A stretch of DNA of 64,000 nt from an uncultured Atopobiaceae bacterium (GCA_934792625.1 CAKVON010000002.1:1-64000); one strand, 5' to 3'; counted from the first letter of the stretch, positions 46,265 to 55,373 are shown. Program-made: numbers and translations. The notes: a model not told the origin generated them from the sequence alone.

Positions 46265-47884
46265 TTAGATAACCGTCCCCCTACAGACACGTCTGATGCC
46301 CTTTTCGGAATCGGATTCATTTGATTCGTTCATGATGATGATGAGGCGATCAAGCGCTTGGAGCTGCATTTCTCCAGTGGGTACAAATTCTGCGCCACTA
46401 CGAACGACTGTAACAACCAGACAATTGTCTGGCCATGGGATATCGCGAATCATTGATCCGTCTGCAGTAGAGCCAGCCTCAACGACATGCTCGTGAAGAA
46501 TCTTCTCTGGCATCCTAGAAGATGCTTTTGCGTCCTCACCCGTATTGCACAGAAGCTTTGCCAGGAGACGCTCGTAAAATGGCTCAATGCCAATGAGGTC
46601 CGCTGTCACATATGCTGCCATTGTGACAATTGAAGCGGAAAGCAGTGAGTCAAGACTGCCTGTCAGTTCAAATACGAGGACAATGCCTGTGATGGGCGCC
46701 CTTACAACGCTTGCAAAGAGCCCTGCAATACCCAGGACAATGAAATTTGTGAGAAAAGCTTGGTTAATGCCAAAGCAAATCGAAAACACATTGCCGAAGA
46801 TGCAGCCCGAAAGTGCCCCCATTACCACCAAGGGCAACAGGGTTCCGCCTGGAGCTCCCGAGCCAAAGCAGATGGTGGTGAAGACGTACTTTGCAATGAG
46901 CAGGATTACAAGAAACGCAAGGCTCTTTGCGCTTGAATTTCTGACGACTTCAATGATTCCGTCGCATCCGCATAGAAGCTGGGGAAATGAATAAGCGACC
47001 ACCCCTGCAAGCGCGAAAGGAATGAGCAGCCTGACGAATGGCCCTCCCCTTCTGATGTGGCTAAAAGCCTCCTGAGCCTTGAACATTCCCTGGTTGTGAA
47101 GTGCTCCGAGTACGCCAAGGGCAACGCCCATTAAGACAACAAACAGGTATTGTACGTGTGGAAGATTCTTTAGGAACATAAACGAAATCGTCGGTCTTAC
47201 GCCCAGGACTTGCGAAACAAAGCAATCCGAAATGATGGAAGCCATCATCACGCCGACAATGACGGGCGCCGAAAAGATTTTATGAATCTCTTCCAAGGCA
47301 AACATCACGCCAGTAAGTGGCGCATGGAAGGCGGCGGCCATGCCTGAGGCGGCACCACAGGTAACGAGTACCCGCTCGTCTCCCCTGTCCTTATGCAGAA
47401 GTTTTGCGACAGCTTTGCCCGCCATCCCGCCAAGCTGGACCGATGGTCCTTCTCGTCCGAGGGATAGCCCGGCAAAGGTGCAGAGAGTGCCTTCGGCAAA
47501 CTTTGCGAACATCACGCGATGCCAGGGCATATCCAACTGGCCAGCGACTTCTGCCTCGGTTTGAGGAATGCCGGAGCTTACCGTATAAGGCTCCCACATC
47601 ATGAGGGCGCTTACGGTCACGAGAATCAAAGCAAGAACGCAAAACCATCCCGCAATCCCAATTGGGGATTGCCCGGCAGTTTCAATGGCTTTGTGGAGAA
47701 GGACCTCGGCATTGCTGAGGGCAAGTCTGTAGAGCGTGACCACACAACCGCCCGCAAGCCCGATGAGGGCACCGTCGAATACCATCGCAAGACGATGCTT
47801 CTTGGATAGGTGCCTTTGTACCGTTGCTACGTCATCGTCAGTTAGAAATCCGCCGAACAGGTGGCCGCGTTGATTGCTCGACAT
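46265..47884 (-). CDS. clcA: ClC family chloride/proton exchanger with C-terminal RCK_C domain
   Basis: Polytopic anion transporter. The 539-residue protein has the ion-path motifs SSGIPQTE (103-110), GREGPSVQ (143-150, gating Glu E145) and GGTLLP, plus the internal Glu pair in FALEEIHK that in E. coli ClC relays protons, so exchange rather than channel activity is likely. The last 80 residues form a TrkA-C/RCK_C ligand-binding domain, common in Firmicute relatives. It is the last gene of a nine-gene minus-strand run, 15 bases after apt. Confidence 0.88.
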   Translation of the reverse strand: MSSNQRGHLFGGFLTDDDVATVQRHLSKKHRLAMVFDGALIGLAGGCVVTLYRLALSNAEVLLHKAIETAGQSPIGIAGWFCVLALILVTVSALMMWEPYTVSSGIPQTEAEVAGQLDMPWHRVMFAKFAEGTLCTFAGLSLGREGPSVQLGGMAGKAVAKLLHKDRGDERVLVTCGAASGMAAAFHAPLTGVMFALEEIHKIFSAPVIVGVMMASIISDCFVSQVLGVRPTISFMFLKNLPHVQYLFVVLMGVALGVLGALHNQGMFKAQEAFSHIRRGGPFVRLLIPFALAGVVAYSFPQLLCGCDGIIEVVRNSSAKSLAFLVILLIAKYVFTTICFGSGAPGGTLLPLVVMGALSGCIFGNVFSICFGINQAFLTNFIVLGIAGLFASVVRAPITGIVLVFELTGSLDSLLSASIVTMAAYVTADLIGIEPFYERLLAKLLCNTGEDAKASSRMPEKILHEHVVEAGSTADGSMIRDIPWPDNCLVVTVVRSGAEFVPTGEMQLQALDRLIIIMNESNESDSEKGIRRVCRGTVI

Positions 47885-47899
47885 GCGAGAGCGTGCCCC

Positions 47900-48433
47900 C
47901 TAGTCGACCTTCACGAGCGAGAAGACTTCCTTGTCGGAAACCTTGGCGATGGCATCGCGCGGGTTAAGAAACGCAAGCTCGAGCAAGTATGCAAAGCCCT
48001 CGATTTGGGCACCGGCCTTCTCGACGAGGCGCGCGCTTGCCACGGAGGTGCCGCCAGTGGCGATAAGGTCGTCGATTATCAGAACCTTATCCCCTGGCTT
48101 AAGGGCATCCTTGTGAATCTGCAGCTCGTCAGTTCCGTACTCCAGCGAGTAAGACTCGGAATAGACGTCGCGCGGAAGCTTGCCGGGCTTACGGGCGGGA
48201 ACGAAGCCAGCGCAAAGCCTATATGCAATTGGGGCGCCAACGAGGAAGCCTCGGGCCTCGGCACCAACGACCTTGGTGACGCCTCGACCCATGAAGTGAT
48301 CGCAGATTGCGTCAATCGCGGCAGCAAATCCCTGGGGATCGCTCAACAGTGGCGTGACATCCTTGAAGATGACGCCAGGCTCGGGATAATCGGGAATGTC
48401 GACGATGAGGTTGGAGAACTCGAAGTCAGACAT
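47900..48433 (-). CDS. apt: adenine phosphoribosyltransferase
   Basis: Salvages adenine to AMP with PRPP. The 177-residue protein has the PRPP loop VLIIDDLIATGGTS (about 116-129) and the family segments PDYPEPGVIFKDVTPLL and EARGFLVGAPIAY. It lies between merR and clcA in a run with short gaps. Confidence 0.95.
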   Translation of the reverse strand: MSDFEFSNLIVDIPDYPEPGVIFKDVTPLLSDPQGFAAAIDAICDHFMGRGVTKVVGAEARGFLVGAPIAYRLCAGFVPARKPGKLPRDVYSESYSLEYGTDELQIHKDALKPGDKVLIIDDLIATGGTSVASARLVEKAGAQIEGFAYLLELAFLNPRDAIAKVSDKEVFSLVKVD

Positions 48434-48447
48434 GTTGCTTCCTTTCG

Positions 48448-49194
48448 CTATGAATGCTGAGAGTGTCCTGAGTTGTTGTCAGGGCCCAACACATTACGCT
48501 TGACCAAGGAGTCGTGCAGTGCATCGGTAAGTGCGAGCATTTGGTCTAGAGCGGCTTCGCGAGCCGCCCTACGGTCCTTCTCGCCCGCGTCTGAGCCTGC
48601 GCGACCGAAGACGATGAGGGCCTGCTCGTACATGGTGGATTCGCGATTGGCGGCCGTCACGTACTGGCGAAGGTTGCGAGGACCGATGTCGAAACGCCTG
48701 AGCTGGTCGGCGATGCGGATGAGCGGGAAGTCACGTCCATCAACGAGGTCGCGCCCATGCGGCGAGCGCCGAAGCGTGACAATGCCCGCCTCGCTGAGCT
48801 GCCGTACGAAGCTAGTTGAGACTCCCAGAATCTCTGGCATGCGGTCGATTGGGTGGAACTTGGATGCCGTTAGCTCGTCATCCGTAGAGAAGGACTCGAG
48901 AATCGAGCCTCCGCTCTGGACTACGGCATGGGTGGTATCCGAAGGATCGTCCGCCTTGTCCAACTCATCCTTGATGACGGAAAGCGGCATGAAGCGATTC
49001 TTTTGTAGGTAAAGGATGCTTTCAAGGCGCTTGATATCTCGCGCCGAATACAGTCGGTAGCCACCAGGGGTTCTGCTAGGAGTTAGCAGACCCTCGTCCT
49101 CAAGGTAACGGACCTTCGATACGGACAGGTCTGGATACTGAGCCTGAAGGCGCTTGACGACCTTTCCTATGGTGAGATAGCCGGCGTCGGCCAT
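48448..49194 (-). CDS. MerR family regulator (Rv1828/FtsR-like)
   Basis: The 248-residue product has an N-terminal MerR winged helix (GYLTIGKVVKRLQAQYPDLSVSKVRYLEDEGLL) with TPGGYRLYSARD, then a second helical region (about 115-180) resembling another MerR-like domain. This two-domain layout and the FHA gene three bases upstream match the actinobacterial GarA-Rv1828 pair, whose corynebacterial member FtsR regulates ftsZ. The role here is inferred from that synteny. Metal-binding cysteines are absent. Confidence 0.85.
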   Translation of the reverse strand: MADAGYLTIGKVVKRLQAQYPDLSVSKVRYLEDEGLLTPSRTPGGYRLYSARDIKRLESILYLQKNRFMPLSVIKDELDKADDPSDTTHAVVQSGGSILESFSTDDELTASKFHPIDRMPEILGVSTSFVRQLSEAGIVTLRRSPHGRDLVDGRDFPLIRIADQLRRFDIGPRNLRQYVTAANRESTMYEQALIVFGRAGSDAGEKDRRAAREAALDQMLALTDALHDSLVKRNVLGPDNNSGHSQHS

Positions 49195-49197
49195 GCG

Positions 49198-49632
49198 CTA
49201 TGCCCCTGTGGCGATGCGGCCAGAGCGGTTGGCGTGGAAAACCATCCTGAAAGTCCCGATCTGGATGGTAGAACCATCCTGGAGGACGGCCTTGTTGACG
49301 ATGGCGCCATCAACCCAGGTGCCGTTGAGGGAGCCAAGGTCCTCGATCGTGGCGAGGCCAGACCCGTTGTTGGTGACGTCGAGGCGTGCGTGATGGCGCG
49401 AGACCGTCATGTCGTTAAGAAAGACGCTGTTCGAAGGATCGCGCCCAATGGTGATGACGGGGTCATCGAGCTCGAAGGTCATTCCGGTCTGGGGACCCTT
49501 GACGATGCTTAGCGCGGGCTTGGCAGTCGCCTGGGAGCCAAGCAGGTCGGGCATGGTGGCGTCGGCGGACGGGATGCGAAACATCTCGGTTGCGCCCATC
49601 TGAGTCGACTGGTTGTTGCTCTGCTCGTCCAT
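49198..49632 (-). CDS. FHA domain protein (GarA/OdhI-like)
   Basis: The 144-residue product has a short N-terminal tail and a phosphothreonine-binding FHA domain (about 50-144) with IGRDPSNSVFLNDMTVSRHHARL and LNGTWVDG. GarA and OdhI switch central metabolism enzymes when a Thr in an ETTSVFRA tail motif is phosphorylated. The matching region here is GATEMFRI (13-20), which keeps one Thr (T15). The ATG at 49632 follows AGGAG; the upstream ATG at 49668 has no ribosome site. Confidence 0.87.
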   Translation of the reverse strand: MDEQSNNQSTQMGATEMFRIPSADATMPDLLGSQATAKPALSIVKGPQTGMTFELDDPVITIGRDPSNSVFLNDMTVSRHHARLDVTNNGSGLATIEDLGSLNGTWVDGAIVNKAVLQDGSTIQIGTFRMVFHANRSGRIATGA

Positions 49633-49690
49633 CTTTGCTCCTAGCAAGTATTCGTTCGTCGTATCCACTCATTCTAGCGCGAAGAACGAC

Positions 49691-50068
49691 CTATCGGCAC
49701 GCGACGCACTCTAGCTCGACGAGCGCGTCCTTGCGCAGACGAGAAACCTCGATGCACGTGCGCGCGGGTCTCGGTGGGCAAAACTCTTCCGAGAAGACCT
49801 TGTCCATCTCGGCAAGGTTATCGAGGTTCGTCAGAAAACAGGTGACTTTGACGACATCAGACTGCTCGAGTCTGGCTTCACTCAGCACGGCCCTGATGTT
49901 GGCGATGGCCTGACGGGTCTGCCCCGCTACGTCATCGGAAACTAGCAGTTGCGTCCGCGGATCGTCGCCGACTTGTCCCGAAACGAACACATAGCGACCC
50001 GCCGCCGCTCCCTGCGGACAGCAACCTTGCGGTTTTGGCGCGTTGGCGGTGTTGATCCCGTACGTCAT
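49691..50068 (-). CDS. ridA: RidA family enamine/imine deaminase
   Basis: Hydrolyses reactive enamines such as 2-aminoacrylate released by PLP enzymes. The 125-residue protein has the RidA pattern: YVFVSGQVGDDP, IRAVLSEARLEQSDVVKVTCFLTN and PPRPARTCIEVSRL with the substrate-binding Arg. The ATG at 50068 follows AGAAGGGA. It is directly downstream of patB, a C-S lyase that yields this kind of intermediate. Confidence 0.9.
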   Translation of the reverse strand: MTYGINTANAPKPQGCCPQGAAAGRYVFVSGQVGDDPRTQLLVSDDVAGQTRQAIANIRAVLSEARLEQSDVVKVTCFLTNLDNLAEMDKVFSEEFCPPRPARTCIEVSRLRKDALVELECVACR

Positions 50069-50098
50069 GCTCAATCCCTTCTCGCCCTTATCTCTAAC

Positions 50099-51322
50099 CT
50101 ACCCGTTTAGGCTGGCGGATCGCACGCCGCGTTTGTCGGCGGCATCGCAAAGACGTGTCAGCGACTCGCGGATGACCGAAGTCGGTGCCGCCAGGTTGAA
50201 GCGCTCGAAACCGTCACCCTGCGATCCAAAGAGATGACCCTCGTCAAGGTATAGATAGGCATCCTCGCGCATGAAGCACTTGAGGTCATCGGGCGACAGG
50301 CCCCAAGCGTTGAAATCTGCCCAGGCGAGATAGGTGCCCTCCAGCGGAAAGACCTGAACCTCTGGGAGGCGGTTCGAAAGCATGCCGAGAAGAACCTCGT
50401 AGTTCGTTTGCACAAGCCCGATGAGCCCGTCGAGCCAGCCTTCGCACTTGTTATATGCCGCGGTCGTAGCCGCATAGCCAAAAGCGTTGAGCTCCAAGAA
50501 GCCAAGCACGCCACGGAACTCATTGGCAAATGCCTCGCGCGACGTCTCGTCTGGAATGTAGATGTTGGACGACTGCAGGCCCGCGAGGTTAAAGGTTTTC
50601 GAGGGGGCGGTACAGACGAGACAACGACCCCAGCGGGACTTCTCGACCACGTTGAGGAGCGTCGTGTGCTTGTGACCGGGCATAATGAGATCGTTGTGAA
50701 TCTCGTCGCAAATCACGAACACCCCGTTGTCCAGGCAGATTCGCGCCAGGCGACCGAGCTCCTCCGGAGTCCAGACGCGCCCAACGGGATTGTGAGGGCT
50801 ACAAACGACAATCGCCGTGGTGTTGGGATCAGCAGCCTTTCGCTCGAGATCGTCGAAGTCGATTTCATAGCGTGTGCCATCGAGCTTGAGCGGGTTCTCG
50901 ACAACCTTTCGCCCGTTCTTCCGGATGGCCATCTCAAACGGGTAATACACGGGCGGCTGAATGATCACGCCGTCTCCAGGCGCCGTGAGGGCCCGAACGG
51001 AGGCGTTGATGGCGGGAACGACGCCAGGCGACAGCGTCAACCACTCGCGCCTTGGCGTCCAACCGTGGCGACGGCGCTGCCAGCCAATGCAGGCCTCGTA
51101 ATAGGCATCAGTCGGTTCGGTGTAGCCGGGCACGACGCCATCGACAAACTCGTGGAGGGCCTGCTTGATCTGTGGCGCAATCTCGAGCTCCATGTCGGCA
51201 ACCGAAAGTGGGACAACCCCATCCGGCAATCCCCCGCCCGCCTCGGAAATCATTTCGCCCCACTTGGAGGAACCCTGTCCGCTCCTGTCGGGCCTCGTCT
51301 TGAAATCGAATGCGACGGACAT
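50099..51322 (-). CDS. patB: MalY/PatB family C-S lyase (cystathionine beta-lyase)
   Basis: PLP-dependent fold type I enzyme that splits cystathionine or cysteine to thiol, pyruvate and ammonia. The 407-residue product has SVADMELEIAP near the start, CSPHNPVGRVW, CDEIHNDL and the PLP lysine in TAPSKTFNLAG (K242). MalY and PatB cannot be told apart by sequence alone, so the symbol is tentative. ridA follows. Confidence 0.87.
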   Translation of the reverse strand: MSVAFDFKTRPDRSGQGSSKWGEMISEAGGGLPDGVVPLSVADMELEIAPQIKQALHEFVDGVVPGYTEPTDAYYEACIGWQRRRHGWTPRREWLTLSPGVVPAINASVRALTAPGDGVIIQPPVYYPFEMAIRKNGRKVVENPLKLDGTRYEIDFDDLERKAADPNTTAIVVCSPHNPVGRVWTPEELGRLARICLDNGVFVICDEIHNDLIMPGHKHTTLLNVVEKSRWGRCLVCTAPSKTFNLAGLQSSNIYIPDETSREAFANEFRGVLGFLELNAFGYAATTAAYNKCEGWLDGLIGLVQTNYEVLLGMLSNRLPEVQVFPLEGTYLAWADFNAWGLSPDDLKCFMREDAYLYLDEGHLFGSQGDGFERFNLAAPTSVIRESLTRLCDAADKRGVRSASLNG

Positions 51323-51385
51323 GGGATTACCTCCAGAAGAATTGGTCTGATAGGTGCTCGTTTAGGGGCGCTTCTCAGTCGTTGC

Positions 51386-52243
51386 CTATACCTCGAGGGA
51401 CCTTGCGCCGATAAAGCCCCCCGACTTTCGGGCCAAGCCCCACCTGTAGAGGGCTTCCGTCGGCAGGGTCACGCGGTCGGCGCCGCGCATCAGGCGCGCC
51501 CAGCCAAGGGTGCGACCTGCCAAGCCCTCGACGGCGGAGGATCCAACGGGTGCGACAGAGACAAAGCTCATGAGGCTTCGCCAAATGACAACGGCATTCA
51601 TGTTTGGAACGAACACAAGGTAGGAAGGCTCCTTCGAGACTCCGGGGCAAACGATGATCGTGGGGATTCGCTCATCGAGAAGTGCCTGCGAGCAGATACC
51701 GCCCTGTGGTAGCCCCTCGTTGCCCTTCAGATAGTCACTCAGCACCTCGCCTGCCGTAGGCCCATGCAGCAGCAGCGGAACGAGTGAGCCGGTAACCTCG
51801 GAGACGCTGACCCCGGCGAAGGGCCTCACGCCATTCTGCTCGAGGTCCGCGACCCAGCGAAGCCAGGCATCCATGGCGGGCCAACGGTCCCGGCCCTCCA
51901 GAAGCAGGAACTCGTGGTCACCGGTCCTCACGACGAGCGGAGTTGCGATCACGGCCGCGTCGCCCGCCATAATTGCGCCAAAACGGCACTCGCCGACCGC
52001 AGGCAGCTCACAGGCAACCGTTGCCGAGAAGAACGGCTCGGCGGCATCGCCTCCGATGAGCATCATTCTCAGGTATGAGAGATCGGCAACCCCGCAACCA
52101 TCACGAAGGGCGTCTCGCTCCGCGGTGCCATCTCCATAGGCAACCGCCTTGCTCGCAAAGCCCTTCTCGCCATTCTCGAGTATGGCACCCAGGAGCATGT
52201 GCTCATTGAGCAGCGGGGTCTCGAATCCTGAGTTCTCTGTCAT
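51386..52243 (-). CDS. GcvT-like folate-binding protein of unknown role
   Basis: The 285-residue product resembles aminomethyltransferase (GcvT) and related folate enzymes: RDGCGVADLSYLRMMLIGGDA near residue 50 matches the start of the GcvT fold, followed by the domain with VSVSEVTGSLVPLLLHGPTAGEVL. It is shorter than GcvT (about 360) and no gcvH or gcvP is near. Start at 52243 chosen because GGAGG is 7 bases upstream; it overlaps the dacA stop as ATGA. A folate-dependent role is inferred only from the fold. Confidence 0.7.
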   Translation of the reverse strand: MTENSGFETPLLNEHMLLGAILENGEKGFASKAVAYGDGTAERDALRDGCGVADLSYLRMMLIGGDAAEPFFSATVACELPAVGECRFGAIMAGDAAVIATPLVVRTGDHEFLLLEGRDRWPAMDAWLRWVADLEQNGVRPFAGVSVSEVTGSLVPLLLHGPTAGEVLSDYLKGNEGLPQGGICSQALLDERIPTIIVCPGVSKEPSYLVFVPNMNAVVIWRSLMSFVSVAPVGSSAVEGLAGRTLGWARLMRGADRVTLPTEALYRWGLARKSGGFIGARSLEV

Positions 52244-53424
52244 GCGCATGCCTCCATGAGCTGAGCTTCGTTTACGAATAGCCTCGTGATGAACGGGCCG
52301 AAATCGGGTACGTTTGCCATGGGAAGGCCTGTGGAGCAGGTGCTCGATCCGATTGTGCGATCGCCTTGCGACCAGGTGAGGGTTCCGTAGGGCTTGCCCG
52401 ACTCCACGAGGCAAGAAGGTTTGATCATCTTGTTGGAGTAGGAGACCGCGTCACCGTCCTTTTTGACGAGACCGGTGGTCGCCTCCCCGTAGTAGACGGG
52501 GACCTTAAGGCGCGCGTCGAATGCGTAGGGCGCCATGCGAAAAGCCAGGCCGCTCGTTCCGAAGGTCGCGGTCCTGTAGCTGTCGAAGGCCCAGTCGAGC
52601 ATCGCGCGCGTGTCGGCGAACCTGCCGTCGTTGTCCTTGCAGCCCAAGACGGCGGTGTAGAGTCGGACTCCGTCACGCTCGCAAGCTCCCAGGAAGGTCG
52701 TTCCAGACTCGACCGAACCCGTCTTGATGCCAAGCATGCCCTCATAGCTGCCCACAAGCTCATCTGTCGACTCGAACGTGATCTTCGTCTTCCCCACCTG
52801 GGTCGTGACCTCGGGCAATACAACGGTCTGCGCGATGAAGGGATAGTTCTCGAGTGCGTAACGGCCCATCTTGACCATGTTCGCCGCGCAGGAGTAATGC
52901 TTGCCCTCGTCCTCGAGGCCGTGGCAGTTCGAGAAGTGCGTGTGCGTCATGCCGAGCTTGGTTGCCTTGGCGTTCATCATCTCGACGAACTTGGCCTCGT
53001 CTCCGGCGACGGTGCGCGCGACCATGGTCGCGGCGTCATTGCCCGAATACACGAGCATCACCTCGAGCAGGCTGCGCAGCGTGGAGGTATCGCCTTTCTT
53101 GTAGCCCGCGGTCTGCGAATCGGGTCCCAGGTCGACATCCGAGCAGGTCACCTTCGAGTCAAGGTCAATGCCAGAGTCCAGTGCGACCATCGCGGTCATG
53201 ACCTTCGTGACCGAAGCCAGACTCATCTCGTCCTCAGGGTTCTTCTCCCAAAGGACATTCCCCTCGCCGTCGACGATGATTGCGCTCTTGGCCTGCGTGA
53301 TCTTGGGCTGGTCGTCGGCAAGCGCCTTCACTGGCGCGACCAGGCTGGCGAGAAGGACCATGAGGCATGTGATTGCAAGGGTCATTCGCGCGATAGCGCG
53401 GGACCCCATGGGGGTGGGACGCAT
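52240..53424 (-). CDS. dacA: D-alanyl-D-alanine carboxypeptidase (penicillin-binding protein)
   Basis: Trims the terminal D-Ala of peptidoglycan stem peptides outside the membrane. The 394-residue protein has a signal sequence (about 1-36), SxxK SVTK (S71, K74), SGN (127-129) and KTG (234-236). A C-terminal region of about 100 residues follows the catalytic domain. No clear C-terminal amphipathic anchor is seen. It is two bases after pgsA2. Confidence 0.92.
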   Translation of the reverse strand: MRPTPMGSRAIARMTLAITCLMVLLASLVAPVKALADDQPKITQAKSAIIVDGEGNVLWEKNPEDEMSLASVTKVMTAMVALDSGIDLDSKVTCSDVDLGPDSQTAGYKKGDTSTLRSLLEVMLVYSGNDAATMVARTVAGDEAKFVEMMNAKATKLGMTHTHFSNCHGLEDEGKHYSCAANMVKMGRYALENYPFIAQTVVLPEVTTQVGKTKITFESTDELVGSYEGMLGIKTGSVESGTTFLGACERDGVRLYTAVLGCKDNDGRFADTRAMLDWAFDSYRTATFGTSGLAFRMAPYAFDARLKVPVYYGEATTGLVKKDGDAVSYSNKMIKPSCLVESGKPYGTLTWSQGDRTIGSSTCSTGLPMANVPDFGPFITRLFVNEAQLMEACA

Positions 53425-53426
53425 GG

Positions 53427-54185
53427 CTACTCCGACTTGTTCTTGACGGCGTTTTTGCGGATGGTAAGGCCCTCGCAGGTGTACTTGTATGCTGTGATCG
53501 CCGAGCAGATGACGCCGGCGTATACGAGGAAGATTCCAAACGTGGCGGCATTGCCGTTGAGGCCGGGAAGCCAGCTGACATTGACGAGCCCTAGTCCGGG
53601 AACATCCGGGAGACCCAGCAGCAGGTCACAGAAGCCGCTCATCAAGAGTGCGGTGGCAACCTTGCCTATAAAGATGACGTCGACCGGCCGGCGGCGATAG
53701 CGCTGCAGGATCTGAGTGCCAACGGCAAGATAGGCATCTCGGCCGATGACGAAGACGGCAACCCAAAGGGGCAACTCACCCGTGATCACGAGGCCAAGCA
53801 CGCCGATGAACAGCAGGACGCGGTCCATGATCGGGTCCATGATCTTGCCGACCCAGCTGACGGTTTGCGTTCGACGGGCAACCTGCCCGTCCAAAAAGTC
53901 GGTGACCGCAGCGACGACGTAGCAAGTGAGTGCAACTGCCCTGTTGCCGTGTGTCACGAACAGGTAGAGAAACGCAAGCGTCAGAAGGAGCCTGCAAAAC
54001 GTGATGACGTTGGCGACCGTGAAAATCCTGGTGCAGGGGTTGTTTGGCGTGCCGATGGGATCGGAGGCCTCGCCCTCGCGCTGAGCCTTTAGCGCGTCGT
54101 AGTCGACCTGAGTCTTGAGGTCGTTCTTGATGTACTCCTTGGCCTTGCGACCCTTCTGAACGACCTTTTTGGTCCTACCCGCCAC
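53427..54185 (-). CDS. second CDP-alcohol phosphatidyltransferase
   Basis: The 252-residue product has about 55 polar, lysine-rich N-terminal residues, then membrane helices with the transferase signature D99-G100, A103-R104, G113, D117, D121. It is either a second PgsA or an enzyme for another head group such as cardiolipin or inositol phosphate; the sequence does not decide. GTG start at 54185, with its ribosome site in a hairpin arm (54187-54210). Confidence 0.82.
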   Translation of the reverse strand: MAGRTKKVVQKGRKAKEYIKNDLKTQVDYDALKAQREGEASDPIGTPNNPCTRIFTVANVITFCRLLLTLAFLYLFVTHGNRAVALTCYVVAAVTDFLDGQVARRTQTVSWVGKIMDPIMDRVLLFIGVLGLVITGELPLWVAVFVIGRDAYLAVGTQILQRYRRRPVDVIFIGKVATALLMSGFCDLLLGLPDVPGLGLVNVSWLPGLNGNAATFGIFLVYAGVICSAITAYKYTCEGLTIRKNAVKNKSE

Positions 54186-54186
54186 G

Positions 54187-54210
54187 TGACGCCCTTCTCT
54201 GTAAGGGCGT
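54187..54210 (-). promoter_or_regulatory. hairpin hiding the pgsA2 ribosome site
   Basis: On the minus strand a stem of 9 base pairs with a 6-base loop (GACGCCCTT arm and AAGGGCGTC arm) ends two bases before the GTG start. The likely Shine-Dalgarno AAGGG is in the second arm. Confidence 0.5.
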
Positions 54211-54440
54211 CCACAAATGGATGCCCCGTTAATTCCTAAGTTTTGATTCTAGACCATTGGCTTTGGTACCCGAACGCGCTTCACGCATACACGGTTGCTT
54301 CGCATGAGGTCAAAATTGGATGAACGAACCTGGGCGGCTTTGAAATCGAACGCTAAGGGGGTCTGTGAGCGACCGAATTAATGTCCGATGTGCGTGACAG
54401 GCTGTGAGAAAGCCTCACACATCAGTAAAGAGGAGACCTT
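54211..54440. other. gap between divergent pgsA2 and RNA ligase genes
   Basis: No gene is visible. A weak stem (TGTGAG/CTCACA, about 54402-54420) lies just before the RNA-ligase ribosome site. No convincing promoter stands out. Confidence 0.35.
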
Positions 54441-55373
54441 ATGGGCAATTTCAGAAAATACACCCACGTCGAGCGTCTCGGAACCGAGGAATGCGACGGC
54501 CTGCTGGATAACGATCGCGTCATTGTTACCGCAAAGGTTGACGGATCGAACGGTAGCGTTTGGTGGGATGGGGATTCCTGCCGCATGGTTTGCGCCTCAC
54601 GCAATTATGAGTTGACCCAAGGCATCGATGACAATGCGGGGTTCCGCTCATGGTGCGCGTCTGAGGGTGAGGAGCAGAATTCTCTTCGTGAGTTTTGCCA
54701 GACACACCCTACGCTTGTGGTCTACGGAGAGTGGATGGGCAGGGATGCCTTTGTTGGCGCCTTCAAGGGATATGATCCCGCCGCAAAGGGAAGTCTCGTC
54801 ATCTTTGATGTGTTTGATCGAGAGACGGACCTCTACATCTCCGACGATTTCTGGCGGCCCATGCTTGCGAGCGCGGGACTCGAACCATGGTTTGTAAAGG
54901 TACTTGCCGTTTTGAATCACCCGGACATGAGCGATGTTCTTGCCGTGGCAAAGAGCAACGACTTCCTGCTCGAAGGTACCGGAGCCGTTGGCGAGGGCGT
55001 GGTTTGCAAAGTCGCAGATTGGCGAAACCGATTTGGTAGGCAGGTTTATGGCAAGCTCGTGCTCAACGAGTTTAAGAAGCAGCGTAAGAAGCCTTCTACG
55101 GCCGTCTTCGATATCGAGCAAGAAATCATTAGTTGCTACTTGACGGATTCCGAGCTCGATAAAACCATCGCCAAGATCTGCGTTCGCTGCAATGTCGAGA
55201 AGTTTGATTCAGATAGTCGGAAGATGATGGGAATGCTCACAAATATGTGCTGGCACGATCTTCTGGGCGAGTGCCCCAATTACGTGAAACGTTTCAAGAA
55301 CCCCAAGATTGACTTTGCAAGGCTTTCTGGACTCTGTACCAATCGAGTTAAAGGATACGTTGGGGCCGAATAG
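54441..55373 (+). CDS. RNA ligase (Rnl2-like nucleotidyltransferase)
   Basis: Joins RNA ends through an enzyme-AMP intermediate. The 310-residue product has the nucleotidyltransferase motifs in order: motif I KVDGSNG (K32 as adenylated lysine), an Arg in CASRN, motif III VYGEWMG (E97), motif IIIa IFDVF (121-125), motif IV EGVVCKV (185-191) and a motif V-like KLVLNEFKK (205-213). Size and motifs match the Rnl2/PF09414 group. No kinase-phosphatase or RtcB partner is near; a tRNA-Pro gene lies about 100 bases downstream on the other strand. GAGGAG precedes the ATG. Confidence 0.83.
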   Translation: MGNFRKYTHVERLGTEECDGLLDNDRVIVTAKVDGSNGSVWWDGDSCRMVCASRNYELTQGIDDNAGFRSWCASEGEEQNSLREFCQTHPTLVVYGEWMGRDAFVGAFKGYDPAAKGSLVIFDVFDRETDLYISDDFWRPMLASAGLEPWFVKVLAVLNHPDMSDVLAVAKSNDFLLEGTGAVGEGVVCKVADWRNRFGRQVYGKLVLNEFKKQRKKPSTAVFDIEQEIISCYLTDSELDKTIAKICVRCNVEKFDSDSRKMMGMLTNMCWHDLLGECPNYVKRFKNPKIDFARLSGLCTNRVKGYVGAE

